A stretch of 64,000 nucleotides of DNA from JAAXHB01 sp965221635 (GCA_965221635.1 OZ244902.1:2914001-2978000); one strand, 5' to 3'; shown: positions 11,148 through 20,399, numbered from the stretch's first letter. Notes: a model not told the origin generated them from the letters alone. Numbers and translations: made by a program.

Positions 11148-11810
11148 GTGAGCGTGCAGATCGCCCCGTCGGTGCTGGCCGCGAACGCAGCCCGTCTAGG
11201 CGAGGAGTGCGAAGCCCTCGACGCGGCGGGCGCGGATCGCATCCACTGGGACGTGATGGACGGGGTTTTCGTGCCCAACCTCACCTTCGGGCCCGACGTG
11301 GTGGCCGCCTGTCGCAGCCACTCGGACTTGCGCTTCGAGGCTCACCTGATGGTGGTGAAACCCGACGAGCTGGCGCCTCAATACGTGGACGCCGGATGCG
11401 ACACGATCCTGGTTCACGCCGAGACCTGCCCGCACCTGCATCGCAGCCTCTCGGCAATTTCGCAACTCGGCGCCCGCCCCGGTGTTGTGCTCAACCCTCA
11501 CACCCCCGCCTCGGCGGTGAGCGAGGTGATCGCCATGGTGGACGAGGTCCTGGTGATGACCGTGAATCCCGGCTTTGGCGGCCAGAGCTACATCGCCTCG
11601 GTGGAGGCCAAGATCGCACAGTTGCGCCGGATGATCGACGACTCCGGCCGAGACGTCGACCTGGAGGTGGACGGTGGCATCAACACGGCCACCGCAGGTG
11701 CGGCCGCCGCGGCCGGCGCCAATGTGATGGTTGCCGGATCCGCGGTGTTCAACCATCCAGGCGGCCCCGCCGCGGCCATCTCCGAACTCCGGGCCTGCGC
11801 CGGCGGCTGA
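11148..11810 (+). CDS. rpe: Ribulose-phosphate 3-epimerase
   Basis: Interconverts ribulose 5-phosphate and xylulose 5-phosphate in the pentose phosphate and Calvin pathways. About 220 residues, a TIM barrel. Motifs: IAPSVLAAN, the metal/catalytic DVMDGVFVPNLTFG, HLMV, MTVNPGFGGQ and phosphate-binding EVDGGIN. The GTG at 11148 gives the standard N-terminus (VSVQIAPSVL); an upstream GTG at 11100 would add 16 residues with no family match. The ribosome site is weak. Confidence 0.95.
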   Translation: MSVQIAPSVLAANAARLGEECEALDAAGADRIHWDVMDGVFVPNLTFGPDVVAACRSHSDLRFEAHLMVVKPDELAPQYVDAGCDTILVHAETCPHLHRSLSAISQLGARPGVVLNPHTPASAVSEVIAMVDEVLVMTVNPGFGGQSYIASVEAKIAQLRRMIDDSGRDVDLEVDGGINTATAGAAAAAGANVMVAGSAVFNHPGGPAAAISELRACAGG

Positions 11811-11935
11811 CCCCCGATCGACGTCTGGCCTGACCGACCCCGAGCCGTGCAACCGGCATTCATGCCGGTGGGTGCGGTGACTCCTGCGGGCGAGAGGCCC
11901 TTGACTACGCGAGCCGGCGCCGGGTGAGGTCGGTG

Positions 11936-12589
11936 CTATCTCATCTCGCCACGTCTCACGATCACGTGGTCGATGATGCCGTACTGCTTGGCCTCCTCGG
12001 CAGTGAACCAGCGGTCGCGGTCGGAGTCCGCCTCGATCTGGTCAACGCTCTGGCCGGTGTGATGGGCGATTCGTTCCTGTAGCAGACGTTTGGTGTAGGC
12101 CATCTGTTCTGCTTGTATGGCAATGTCGGTGGCCTGACCGTGAACCCCGCCGAGGGGTTGATGCATCATGATGCGGGCGTGCGGCAGGCAGTAGCGCTTG
12201 CCGGGCGCCCCGGCGCACAACAGGAACTGTCCCATCGACGCGCCCAGGCCGATGCAAATCGTTCCCACGTCGGGCTGGATGAACTGCATCGTGTCGTAAA
12301 TCGCCATGCCGGAGGTAACCGACCCGCCCGGGCTGTTGATGTACAACCAGATCGGCCGCGCAACGTCCTGGCCCTCGAGGTAGAGCAACTGCGCCATGAT
12401 GTAGTTGGCCACCTCGTCGTTCACTTCCGAGCCGAGCACCACGATTCGATCCTGCAGCAAGCGGTTGTAGATCTCGCCGCTGGAGTTGTCGGTTGCGCGG
12501 GGCGAACGCAGCGCCCCGGGAGCATGCGGGGCGTCGTGGATGTCGGTTCCCGCCCGAGGCGCAGGGAGGCCTGAAGTCACATCAATCAT
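11936..12589 (-). CDS. clpP: ATP-dependent Clp protease proteolytic subunit
   Basis: Serine peptidase that forms the two-ring proteolytic chamber used with Clp ATPases. 217 residues. The catalytic triad is Ser118 (GLGASMGQF), His143 (MMHQPLGG) and Asp192 (DSDRDRWF), at the family spacing of 25 and 49 residues. The N-terminal 35 residues are Pro/Ala-rich and probably a propeptide or extension. A single clpP lies here with no second copy or clpX next to it; actinobacteria usually carry at least two ClpP genes. Confidence 0.95.
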   Translation of the reverse strand: MIDVTSGLPAPRAGTDIHDAPHAPGALRSPRATDNSSGEIYNRLLQDRIVVLGSEVNDEVANYIMAQLLYLEGQDVARPIWLYINSPGGSVTSGMAIYDTMQFIQPDVGTICIGLGASMGQFLLCAGAPGKRYCLPHARIMMHQPLGGVHGQATDIAIQAEQMAYTKRLLQERIAHHTGQSVDQIEADSDRDRWFTAEEAKQYGIIDHVIVRRGEMR

Positions 12590-12766
12590 GGTTGAAGGCT
12601 ACCCAGCGTCCTGCTCCCACCGACCCGGCCCCCGTCCGACCGGCTATGCTGTTGAACATCATGATATGCATTGTCATTGATCGTGATTGGTGTTAGGCTG
12701 CCTGCATCGGGATGGTGCTTGCAATCCCGATGACCATCTGATAGCTTTCAACCAAGGAGAACGATC

Positions 12767-13129
12767 ATGGAACAAGGCAGCGACACCGCGATCTGGGTTC
12801 TTGCCAGCTTCTGCGGCCTCGTGTTCATGAGCGGCTTCGGCGGGTTCATGTACTTGCTGAAGCACATGAACGATATGCGCCGTGACATGTCCGCGGAGTT
12901 CCGGCACGAGCTTGCGGCACTGGAGGCGAGGTTCGAGGCGCGCCTCGATCGTATGGAAAAGCGGATGGAGGCTCGTTTCGCTCAGATCGAAGCGCGGCTC
13001 GACAGAATCGACGCACGACTCGACGGCATCGAAGCGCGACTCGATGCCATGGACGCACGGATGGACGCCATGGACGGTCGGATCGGCGCACTGGCCTCGG
13101 AGTCTCCTCCGGTGAGCGTGGGGATCTAA
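12767..13129 (+). CDS. Small membrane-anchored coiled-coil protein, unknown function
   Basis: 120 residues, not recognised as a named family. One hydrophobic segment spans about residues 8-30, followed by a long charged coiled coil. From about residue 55 it is made of near-perfect heptads with the pattern R-L-D-x-I/M-E/D-A. The matching DNA is a 21-bp degenerate repeat (about 12960-13080). An AAGGAG sits nine or so bases before the ATG. It lies alone between clpP and tRNA-Leu. It resembles phage or membrane-associated coiled-coil accessory proteins only in architecture; no function is assigned. Confidence 0.75.
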   Translation: MEQGSDTAIWVLASFCGLVFMSGFGGFMYLLKHMNDMRRDMSAEFRHELAALEARFEARLDRMEKRMEARFAQIEARLDRIDARLDGIEARLDAMDARMDAMDGRIGALASESPPVSVGI

Positions 13130-13228
13130 CCACAGTCACAGACACTGCTGCGACGCCGGCTGCGCATGGTCGACTGCCGTCACCGCAGGGGTTCATGCGC
13201 CGGGTCGAGTTGTAGCCTCTTGGCCGTC

Positions 13229-13313
13229 GCGGACGTGGCGGAACTGGCAGACGCGCTGGGTTTAGGTCCCAGTACCCGCTAAGGGTGTGGGGGTTCGAGT
13301 CCCCCCGTCCGCA
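13229..13313 (+). tRNA. tRNA-Leu (anticodon UAG)
   Basis: 85-base class II tRNA. Acceptor stem GCGGACG pairs with CGTCCGC and the discriminator is A13313. Anticodon stem CTGGG/CCCAG encloses loop TTTAGGT, giving anticodon TAG at 13263-13265. A long variable arm follows (TACCCGCTAAGGGTG region), then the T-arm GGGGGTTCGAGTCCCCC. The 3' CCA is not encoded (CAC follows). Confidence 0.96.
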
Positions 13314-13344
13314 CACTCCCCATTCGCATACTCCATTCGCACAA

Positions 13345-13926
13345 CTACGCGGCCGACAGCAGAACGGCCAGGGATCGCAGCGCCCGTCCGCGGTGGCTCA
13401 ACGAACCTTTGACCTCGGCATCCATCTCCGCGAAGGTGCGTCCGTCACCCTCTTCGGGCACGAACACGGCGTCGTAGCCGAACCCGCCGGCGCCTCTCGG
13501 TGATTCGGTGATCCGGCCCTCCACACAGCCGTGCGCCAGCAGCTCCCGCCCGTCGGGAAAGCACACAGCCACCACAGTGCGAAAACGCGCAGTTCGCAAC
13601 CGGCGCTCAACTCCGCGCAGCTCCGCGAGGAGCTTGGCCGTGTTGTCCGCATCGGATGCGCCCTCGCCCGCGTAGCGAGCCGAGAACACTCCCGGGGCGC
13701 CCCCAAGCGCGTCCACCTCCAGACCGGTGTCGTCGGCCACCGCCGCCGCGCCTGCGTATCGGCACACGGCGCGTGCCTTCAACAAGGCGTTGCCCGCCAG
13801 GTCGGGGGCGTCCTCGATCACCTCGCCGAGGCCCGGCGGGCGGTCGAGCAGCACGGCAACCGGGTGAAGCAACGCGGCCATCTCGGCGGCCTTGTGAGGA
13901 TTGGCGGTGGCGCACACAAGCCGCAT
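13345..13926 (-). CDS. rdgB: RdgB/HAM1 non-canonical purine NTP pyrophosphatase
   Basis: Hydrolyses dITP, XTP and ITP to monophosphates, cleansing the nucleotide pool. About 193 residues. Motifs: N-terminal CATANPHKAAEM, ADDTGLEVDALGGAPGVFSARYAG and the C-terminal GFGYDAVFVPEE with SHRGRAL. ATG at 13926 preferred. It lies downstream of rph and the metallo-beta-lactamase gene on the same strand, the same order as the mycobacterial Rv1339-rph-Rv1341 series. Confidence 0.94.
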   Translation of the reverse strand: MRLVCATANPHKAAEMAALLHPVAVLLDRPPGLGEVIEDAPDLAGNALLKARAVCRYAGAAAVADDTGLEVDALGGAPGVFSARYAGEGASDADNTAKLLAELRGVERRLRTARFRTVVAVCFPDGRELLAHGCVEGRITESPRGAGGFGYDAVFVPEEGDGRTFAEMDAEVKGSLSHRGRALRSLAVLLSAA

Positions 13927-14042
13927 CAAGGCTCAAGGCTGCCATCTCCGAAGCTCCGGCGCGCCACCGCCGAGGCGCTTACTGCTGTTGGCCGTCGAAG
14001 CCCTGGAGTTGTGTGCGTGCGCTCTGCTGCGCGTCGAACGCC

Positions 14043-14777
14043 TCAGCAGGCGCGGGGCTCGGGCGGAACCGCCAGCAGCGCTTTCTGTGCGGCCACGATC
14101 CTTGAGATTCCCGCCGTGGCAAGGTCGAGCAGTTCGTCGAGCACGCCGCGGCTGAACGGCTGCCCCTCGGCGGTTCCCTGCACCTCCACGAAACGACCCG
14201 AACCGGTCATCACCACGTTGAGGTCAACCTCGGCGTTGGCGTCCTCGTGATACGGCAGGTCGAGCACCGCCGCGCCACCCACCACCCCCACGCTCACCGC
14301 GGCGCAGTGGTCGATCACCGGATGAGCATGCAGTCGGCCTTGTTGAACGAGGCGGCTGATGGCGTCGTGCAGCGCCAGGTAACCACCACAAATCGACGCC
14401 ACCCGCGTGCCGCCATCGGCCTGCAATGCGTCGCAGTCAACGGTGATGGTGAACTGCCCCAACCCCGACAGGTCCACCGCGGCGCGCAGCGACCTGCCGA
14501 TGAGACGCTGGATCTCCTTCACCCGTCCCCCGGCTCGTCGCCCCACCCGCCCGGGTGTGGAACCCGGCAGCATCGAGTACTCCGCGGTCACCCAACCGCT
14601 GTTCTGGTCGCGCAGCCACGGCGGCACGTCGCTGCTCACCGACGCCGTGCAAAGCACCTTGGTGCGTCCGAACACCGCCAGGGCGCACCCGTCGGCCATC
14701 TCGGTGTAGTCGCGGTGGAATGCCAGCGGGCGCAACTCGTCGAAACGGCGCCCGTCGGCTCTGATCAGCTCGGCCAT
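14043..14777 (-). CDS. rph: Ribonuclease PH
   Basis: Phosphorolytic 3'-5' exoribonuclease that trims tRNA 3' ends. 244 residues. The family core CDALQADGGTRVASICGGYLAL is present (given here in pieces: CDALQADGGTR and ICGGYLAL), together with MLPGSTPGR and the GRSLRAAVDL helix. A strong AGGAGGAA lies about eight bases before the ATG at 14777. Middle gene of the metallo-beta-lactamase / rph / rdgB set. Confidence 0.96.
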   Translation of the reverse strand: MAELIRADGRRFDELRPLAFHRDYTEMADGCALAVFGRTKVLCTASVSSDVPPWLRDQNSGWVTAEYSMLPGSTPGRVGRRAGGRVKEIQRLIGRSLRAAVDLSGLGQFTITVDCDALQADGGTRVASICGGYLALHDAISRLVQQGRLHAHPVIDHCAAVSVGVVGGAAVLDLPYHEDANAEVDLNVVMTGSGRFVEVQGTAEGQPFSRGVLDELLDLATAGISRIVAAQKALLAVPPEPRAC

Positions 14778-14875
14778 GGCAACAATTCCTCCTCAACGCC
14801 TTCGCGCGCCGACACCGGGACTCGGCTGCCGGCAATCACACCGCAACGGCAAGTTCGGCACCGCTGCGGCGCGGG

Positions 14876-15670
14876 TCACACCTGCAGCACCAGTCCGGGG
14901 CGGGCCACCTCAACGGGCCCACAGAAGGCGGCGCGTGCCTCCGCCAGGCGCGCCTCGGGGTCGCTGCCGGGCGCCAGATGGGTGAGCACCAACCGATCCG
15001 CGCCGGCAACCGAAGCAGCCCCGGCCGCCTCACGGGCGCTCATGTGAGGAATGCCGCGGCCCTCCTCGGCGCAGCCGTGGGTGGCGTCACACATGGCAAC
15101 GTTGATCCCCTCCCCCAGCGATCGAAAATCCCAGTCGGGGCCCGTGTCGGCGCTGAACGCGAACGACCGTCCGCCACAGTCCACACGCACCGCCAGGGTC
15201 TCCACCGGATGGTCCGTGGCGGCGAAACTCCAATGCTGATCACCTATCTCGGTGTGGTCACCCTCGCAAACGACCGTCCACTCCAACGGGTCCGGCCGTG
15301 GGTCGCGAGGCCGTGTGGCGATCCTTTGATCCATGGCGCGCGTTTCGGCCGTTCCGTACACCGGCACACCACCGCGAGGCTCGAACCAGGTGAATACGTT
15401 GCGGATCACCGGCAGTTCCAGCCAGTGATCGGGATGGCAGTGGGTGGTGACGATCGCGGTCAAGTCGTTGAGGTCGATCGTGGCTTGCAGGGGCCCGAGC
15501 GTTCCGGGGCCGCAGTCGAGCAGCACCGTGGCGCCGGGGCTGCGAACCAGGTACCCGGTGCAGGGATTGTCCGCAGAGGCGTAGGAGCCGCTGCAGCCCA
15601 GCACCGTCACCGACAGTGCCGCGGCGCCTGGTGTGCTGGTCATCGAGCCGATGCCGGCGGCTCTGGTCAA
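14876..15670 (-). CDS. Metallo-beta-lactamase-fold hydrolase, Rv1339-like
   Basis: 264 residues with the RNase Z-type metal site: THCHPDHW (metal ligands), SADTG, DATHG and LTHLAPG. Position directly before rph and rdgB matches mycobacterial Rv1339, a protein reported as an atypical cAMP phosphodiesterase; applying that role here is inference from family and gene order. An ATG at 15643 is an alternative start that removes nine residues. No signal peptide is evident. Confidence 0.85.
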   Translation of the reverse strand: MTRAAGIGSMTSTPGAAALSVTVLGCSGSYASADNPCTGYLVRSPGATVLLDCGPGTLGPLQATIDLNDLTAIVTTHCHPDHWLELPVIRNVFTWFEPRGGVPVYGTAETRAMDQRIATRPRDPRPDPLEWTVVCEGDHTEIGDQHWSFAATDHPVETLAVRVDCGGRSFAFSADTGPDWDFRSLGEGINVAMCDATHGCAEEGRGIPHMSAREAAGAASVAGADRLVLTHLAPGSDPEARLAEARAAFCGPVEVARPGLVLQV

Positions 15671-15694
15671 ACCAGCCGGCTCGCTTCGGGAGTC

Positions 15695-15856
15695 TTAGCG
15701 CTCCTCTTTGAAGTCGACGTGCTTGCGGATCACCGGGTCGTACTTCTTGAGGGTGATCCGCTCGCGGGTGTTGGTCTTGTTCTTGGTGGTCACGTACGTG
15801 TAGCCGGTGCCGGCGGTTGACCGCAGCTTGATGATGGGACGCTTGTCGCTGGCCAT
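15695..15856 (-). CDS. rpmG: 50S ribosomal protein L33
   Basis: 53-residue ribosomal protein, readable directly from the minus strand: starts MASDKRPIIKL, then STAGTGYTYVTTKNK and LKKYDPVIRKHV. No cysteines, so it is the zinc-independent form. AGAGG lies about nine bases before the ATG. It follows rpmB by some 48 bases and is probably co-transcribed with it. Confidence 0.95.
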   Translation of the reverse strand: MASDKRPIIKLRSTAGTGYTYVTTKNKTNTRERITLKKYDPVIRKHVDFKEER

Positions 15857-15904
15857 TGGTGTTGCCTCTTTCTTGTCAGCCGACCGCCACGCCGGGGACC
15901 GGGA

Positions 15905-16141
15905 TCAGACCTTCTTGCCGTTGCGGCGCATCTCCGCCACGACGCTCTCGATGCCGCGCTTGTCGATGGTCTTGATTGCCTTGGTGCTCAACCGCAGCTT
16001 GATCCAGCGACGCTCCGAGGGCAGGTAGTAGCGCTTGGTTTGCACGTTCGGATTCCAGCGACGGCTTGAACGCCGATGCGAGTGCGACAGCTGCTTGCCG
16101 AAACGAGGCCGCTTGCCTGTGACCTGACATACCTTGGACAT
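15905..16141 (-). CDS. rpmB: 50S ribosomal protein L28
   Basis: 78-residue ribosomal protein beginning MSKVCQVTGKRPRFGKQLSH and ending IDKRGIESVVAEMRRNGKK. Only one cysteine, so no zinc ribbon. ATG at 16141 is chosen because it gives the universal L28 N-terminus and has GGAG eight bases upstream; the longer frame to 16177 has no support. It forms a two-gene unit with rpmG. The roughly 200 bases upstream to cysM presumably carry the promoter. Confidence 0.96.
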   Translation of the reverse strand: MSKVCQVTGKRPRFGKQLSHSHRRSSRRWNPNVQTKRYYLPSERRWIKLRLSTKAIKTIDKRGIESVVAEMRRNGKKV

Positions 16142-16343
16142 CGACTTGTCTCCAAGCACTTTGGGCGCATCCGGCACTTTGAACGGTGTCCACCGTCGCG
16201 GCGTAGGGCGCCGACCACAGATGCGTCCCGAAAGCTAATGCCACCGGCGACGTTTTCCTCTGTGGCGCAACACCTCCGATGCCGCCATGCCCGCGGCGCC
16301 CGCAGTGCCCTGGCGGCAAGGGCCAAGCGGTTCCGGCCGGGCC

Positions 16344-17291
16344 CTAGAAGTAGATGATCTCTGTGGTCCTGGCGGCGGCCTCGTCGATGTCGCCTGTCCA
16401 GGCGCCGCTCGACAGGTACTTCCAGCCGCCGTCGCACACCACGAACACCACCGTGCCGCTGTGGATCTGCTCGGCCACACGGCAGGCGCCGGCGAGCGCC
16501 GCGCCCGAGGAGATGCCGGCGAAGATCCCCACCGAGGCGAGGCGGCGGGTGTGCTCGATCGACTCTCGTGGTCGCACGATGCGCTTGCTGTGAAGCAGAT
16601 CGGCGCCGCCCCACTTCTCGTAGATCGGAGGAATGAACCCGTCGTCGAGACTGCGCAGGCCGTCCACCATTTCGCCCGCGGGGGGTTCCACGGCGAGCAC
16701 CTTGATGTTGGGATCCTGTTCGCACAGGTAGGCGCCCACGCCCATCAGGGTGCCGCTGGTGCCGAGACCGGCCACGAAATGGGTCACCTCGGGAACGTCA
16801 CGGAGGATCTCCGGGCCGGTTGTCTCGTAATGCACCCGAGGGTTGGCCTCGTTGGCGTACTGATACAGGAAAACCCATTCGGGGTGGCTGTCGGCCAGCG
16901 AGCGAGCGTGATGCACCGCCCCGTTTGATCCCAGCGATCCGGGGGTGAACTCGATGTTCGCGCCGAACACCTCCAACATCTGGCGTCGTTCCGGTGACAC
17001 GTTCTCGGGCATCACCACGGTGAGCCCGTAACCCCGCAGGCGGCATATCATCGCCAAGGCGATGCCGGTGTTGCCCGAGGACGGCTCGATGATGTGGCTG
17101 CCGGTTTTGAGGGTGCCGTCGGCTTCGGCGTCGAGGATCATCGCCTTGGCGATGCGGTCCTTCACCGAACCTGCCGGGTTTGCGCTCTCGAGCTTGGCCA
17201 CCAGGCGCACCCGAGGGTTGGGGCTCAGCTCCGAGACGTCAACCGCGGGCGTGTTGCCGATCAGGTCAAGTACGTCTCGGTGAAGTGTCAT
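16344..17291 (-). CDS. cysM: PLP-dependent cysteine synthase, CysM type (O-phosphoserine sulfhydrylase-like)
   Basis: Makes cysteine from an activated serine and a sulfur donor. 315 residues. PLP lysine is in SVKDR (Lys44), with PSSGNTGIALA and GLGTSGTLMG phosphate loops. The sequence follows mycobacterial CysM closely: PENVSPERRQMLE, VTHFVAGLGTSGTLMG, DGLRSLDDGFIPP and GWKYLSSGAWTGDID. The Arg in GLRSLDDGF corresponds to the residue that selects O-phosphoserine in mycobacterial CysM, so a CysO-thiocarboxylate-dependent route is likely. No cysO is adjacent; a Mec-type peptidase lies 3 kb away at 20400. ATG 17291 has no evident ribosome site. Confidence 0.92.
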   Translation of the reverse strand: MTLHRDVLDLIGNTPAVDVSELSPNPRVRLVAKLESANPAGSVKDRIAKAMILDAEADGTLKTGSHIIEPSSGNTGIALAMICRLRGYGLTVVMPENVSPERRQMLEVFGANIEFTPGSLGSNGAVHHARSLADSHPEWVFLYQYANEANPRVHYETTGPEILRDVPEVTHFVAGLGTSGTLMGVGAYLCEQDPNIKVLAVEPPAGEMVDGLRSLDDGFIPPIYEKWGGADLLHSKRIVRPRESIEHTRRLASVGIFAGISSGAALAGACRVAEQIHSGTVVFVVCDGGWKYLSSGAWTGDIDEAAARTTEIIYF

Positions 17292-17379
17292 GGCCAATGC
17301 GTGATCCGATCAAGCGGGTGCGGTGTTGCGGGGGGCGCATCATCATTCGCCTGACGCAGCAGCGAACCCCCCGGCCGGG

Positions 17380-18849
17380 TCAATCCTGACAAATCCGATC
17401 AGAATTGTACCCGTAGGCCAGCACCAACGCCACGGGAAGCGCCATCAAACACACCACCGCCATGGTGCCCAGCGACCAGGTGTAGGCATCCGCGAGCGCC
17501 TCGACGGTGCTCGGTTCCACCACGGTGGCGTCACGGTCGCCGAGCAGGTTGCGCACGGACTCCACATCACCAGTGCGGCGATCCACCAAACCGAACAACA
17601 CCAGGCCGCTGAGCTGTGCGCCGTAGGCGAACCCAAGCGACCGCAGGAACTGATGCGCCGAGCTGACACGCCCCATTTCGTGGTCGGCGGCCTGTGCCTG
17701 AAGCACCGCCATGGTGGCGGTGGTGACCGTGCCGATGCCCCACCCGAGCACGAAGAACGCGCCGTACAGCCACGCGACGCCCACCTGAGCCCAGGCAGCG
17801 GCGGTGACCAGAACTCCTCCCACGCTGAGCACCACCGAGCCGATCAGAGCCACCGCAGGGGCCCGCAGATGCATTTGCAGCTTGCCCGAAACCCAAGCCG
17901 CAACGGACCATCCCAGGGTGGGCCACAACACCGAGAACGCCGCCTCGGCCTCCGAAGCCGCCCGAGCGCCGCGCAGGTAAAGCGGCAGGAACACGCTGGC
18001 GCCGGTGCCTCCGGCCACCGAAAGGGTGGCGGTTATGTTTATCGACCACCATTGCCGCCCGGTGAAATGGTCGGTGCGAACAACCGGCCCGGGATGCCCG
18101 CGGGCGTGGCGCCAGTAGATCAACGCCAAAACCACCCCGACGCCCAGCAGAACCGCGTTGACGGGCTCCACGTCGGACACGCCGAGCAGCAGCGCGGTGG
18201 TGATCACGCCCATCAGCAACAGCCCCACAACGTCGGTGGGTTCGGGATGCTCGCGGGCCGCGCCGCCGGGAAGCCGCCGCCATCCAACCACCGCCGCGCC
18301 TGCCGCCACCGGCAGGTTCACCGCGAACACGGCACGCCAGCCAAGGGTGCTCACCAGAATCGCGGCCAGCGACGGCCCGGCTATTCCCATGATGCCCCAC
18401 ACCGACGACAGCACCGCGTACATCCAGGGCCGGGTTCTGGCGTTGAACACCAGCCCGATGCTGGTGAGACAGGTGCTGATCAGCGCGCCGGTGCCGAAAC
18501 CCTGCAACACCCTGAACACCACCAGCAGTTCCATGGTGGGCGCAACCGCGCACAGTCCCGAACTGACCGCCATGGTGATCAAGGTCAACTCGAAGGCACG
18601 CCTCGGGCCGACGTTGTCGATGAACGGGCCCACCGCGAGCACCGCGATGGCCGCGGCGAGAAGCTCCACTGTGACCACCCAAGGCAGCAGCGACACCCGG
18701 CCAAGGGCGTCGCCGATGTCGGGCAGCGCCGCGGTGACCGCCAGGTTGTTGTAGGACGCCAGGGCCATGGCCGCCATCAGCGCCGCGGCCACTGCCCTGG
18801 TTCGCGGTGTGAACCCCGGGGGCGACAATCCCGCGCGGCGTTCCTGCAC
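17380..18849 (-). CDS. MFS transporter, DHA2 (14-TM) type
   Basis: 489-residue major facilitator with about 14 hydrophobic segments, of the drug:H+ antiporter-2 size. Motif A-like sequence GPFIDNVGPRRAFELT and motif C-like region GIMGIAGPSLAAILV are seen in the N-terminal half, with FRVLQGFGTGALIS between them. Substrate unknown. GTG start at 18849; divergent from the MaoC fusion gene. No regulator gene is adjacent. Confidence 0.88.
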   Translation of the reverse strand: MQERRAGLSPPGFTPRTRAVAAALMAAMALASYNNLAVTAALPDIGDALGRVSLLPWVVTVELLAAAIAVLAVGPFIDNVGPRRAFELTLITMAVSSGLCAVAPTMELLVVFRVLQGFGTGALISTCLTSIGLVFNARTRPWMYAVLSSVWGIMGIAGPSLAAILVSTLGWRAVFAVNLPVAAGAAVVGWRRLPGGAAREHPEPTDVVGLLLMGVITTALLLGVSDVEPVNAVLLGVGVVLALIYWRHARGHPGPVVRTDHFTGRQWWSINITATLSVAGGTGASVFLPLYLRGARAASEAEAAFSVLWPTLGWSVAAWVSGKLQMHLRAPAVALIGSVVLSVGGVLVTAAAWAQVGVAWLYGAFFVLGWGIGTVTTATMAVLQAQAADHEMGRVSSAHQFLRSLGFAYGAQLSGLVLFGLVDRRTGDVESVRNLLGDRDATVVEPSTVEALADAYTWSLGTMAVVCLMALPVALVLAYGYNSDRICQD

Positions 18850-18965
18850 GCCGCGACGCTACCGGCGCGCCGTGCCGCACCGCCCCGACAGCGCCACCGG
18901 GTGGGTCTCGCTGCATGAGGGCGCGCACGGGGCGTTGCGGCAACGGGCGCTAGTAGAAATACACG

Positions 18966-20381
18966 GTGTCACAAAGCGAAGTGCCCACCGCCGACCACAA
19001 ACCCGAGTTGGTGTGTTTCGAGGACCTGCCGAAGGGCACGGTGATCGACCTCGGAAGCTACGAGGTGACAGAGGACGACATCGTGGATTTCGGCAAGCGT
19101 TGGGATCCGCAGGTTTTTCACATCGACCCGGTGGCCGCGGTTGACTCGCCTTTTGGTGGTCTGATCGCCAGCGGATGGCACACCGTTTCGATCTGGTGCC
19201 GGATGTGGATCGACACGGTGATGCTCAACGCGGACAGTCGCGGATCGCCGGGCATGGAGCAGATCCGCTGGTGGCGGCCGGTGCGGCCCGGCGATGTTCT
19301 GAGAGGCAGTGTGGAGATCCTCGACGCCTGGCCGTCGGGACGCGACCCCACCCGGGGAACGGTGGTGATGGGTTGCGAGTTGCGCAACCAGAACGACGAG
19401 GTGGTGATGACCACCCGTGGCCGCGGCATGCTCGGCCGCCGCGAACCGGCAGCCCCGCCGAGCGACCGGAGTGCAACCGCTGCCACGGACAGCCGCCCCG
19501 GTGGGGCCGGAACATCAGGCGGTGTCGCAACTCGCACCGTGCGCACCGACGACGGCGTCGACGTGAAGCTTCACCACCTGGGTGGCGAAGGGCCGGATCT
19601 GCTGATCAGTCACGCCACCGGGTTCTGTGGCCTCGCGTATGAGCCAATGGTGCGCAAACTGGGCGAGCGGTTCACCGTGTGGACGTTGGATCATCGCGGT
19701 CACGGCGCCTCGGCGGCATCGCCCGATGGTGACTACAACTGGGGGAACATGACCCTCGACGTTGCTGCTTGCGTTGCCGAGATCGGCTCGCCGCGACTTT
19801 ACGCGCTGGGGCATTCGATGGGCGCGGCGGTGCTGCTGGGGCTCGAACGTGACCGGCCCGGCACGTTCGCGGGACTGTTCCTGTACGAGCCGATCGTGTT
19901 GCCCGCGGGGTGGGTGGAGCGCCGGGGAGGAAATCCGCTCACAGACGGCGCGCGCCGGCGCCGCGCGAGCTTCGCGAGCAGGGCCGAGGTGCTTTCTCGG
20001 TTCAGCCGGCGCCCACCGCTGAACGTGTTGCGCGCAGACGCGTTGGCCGCGTACGTGACCCACGGGTTCAACGACATGCCCAACGGCACCGTGCGCATTG
20101 CTTGCGAGCCCGAAACCGAGGCCCGCACCTACGAGGGTTCCACATACCTGGCTCTCGAGAACGTCGGCGAGGTCAACGTTGCGGTGATCGTGGCCGCCGG
20201 TGAGGAAGTCTCCGAGCCCGACCCGGCCCAGTTCGCGCCGACGCTGGCCGACTCGCTGACACACGGTCGTTTCGTGCGTTTCCACAATCTCGGCCACCTC
20301 GGGCCACTTGAGGCGCCCGACCTGGTCGCGGCGCGGGTCGCGCAGGAGCTGCTCGCCCCGGCTGAGCCACAACACCGGTAA
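18966..20381 (+). CDS. MaoC-like hydratase / alpha-beta hydrolase fusion protein
   Basis: 471 residues in one uninterrupted frame. Residues about 15-155 form a MaoC-type hot-dog domain: WDPQVFHIDP (keeping the Asp and His of the hydratase site but with Gln-Val in place of Asn-Pro) and FGGLIASGWHT. A Pro/Ser/Gly-rich linker spans about 160-195. Residues about 195-465 form an alpha/beta hydrolase: HATGFCGLAYEP (oxyanion region), LDHRGHGAS, nucleophile elbow GHSMGA and a late His in FHNLGHLGPLE. The two activities together suggest acyl-CoA or acyl-ester processing, but the substrate is unknown. GTG start at 18966. Four genes follow on the same strand. Confidence 0.85.
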   Translation: MSQSEVPTADHKPELVCFEDLPKGTVIDLGSYEVTEDDIVDFGKRWDPQVFHIDPVAAVDSPFGGLIASGWHTVSIWCRMWIDTVMLNADSRGSPGMEQIRWWRPVRPGDVLRGSVEILDAWPSGRDPTRGTVVMGCELRNQNDEVVMTTRGRGMLGRREPAAPPSDRSATAATDSRPGGAGTSGGVATRTVRTDDGVDVKLHHLGGEGPDLLISHATGFCGLAYEPMVRKLGERFTVWTLDHRGHGASAASPDGDYNWGNMTLDVAACVAEIGSPRLYALGHSMGAAVLLGLERDRPGTFAGLFLYEPIVLPAGWVERRGGNPLTDGARRRRASFASRAEVLSRFSRRPPLNVLRADALAAYVTHGFNDMPNGTVRIACEPETEARTYEGSTYLALENVGEVNVAVIVAAGEEVSEPDPAQFAPTLADSLTHGRFVRFHNLGHLGPLEAPDLVAARVAQELLAPAEPQHR

Positions 20382-20399
20382 AGGTTCGGGCACCAAGCC

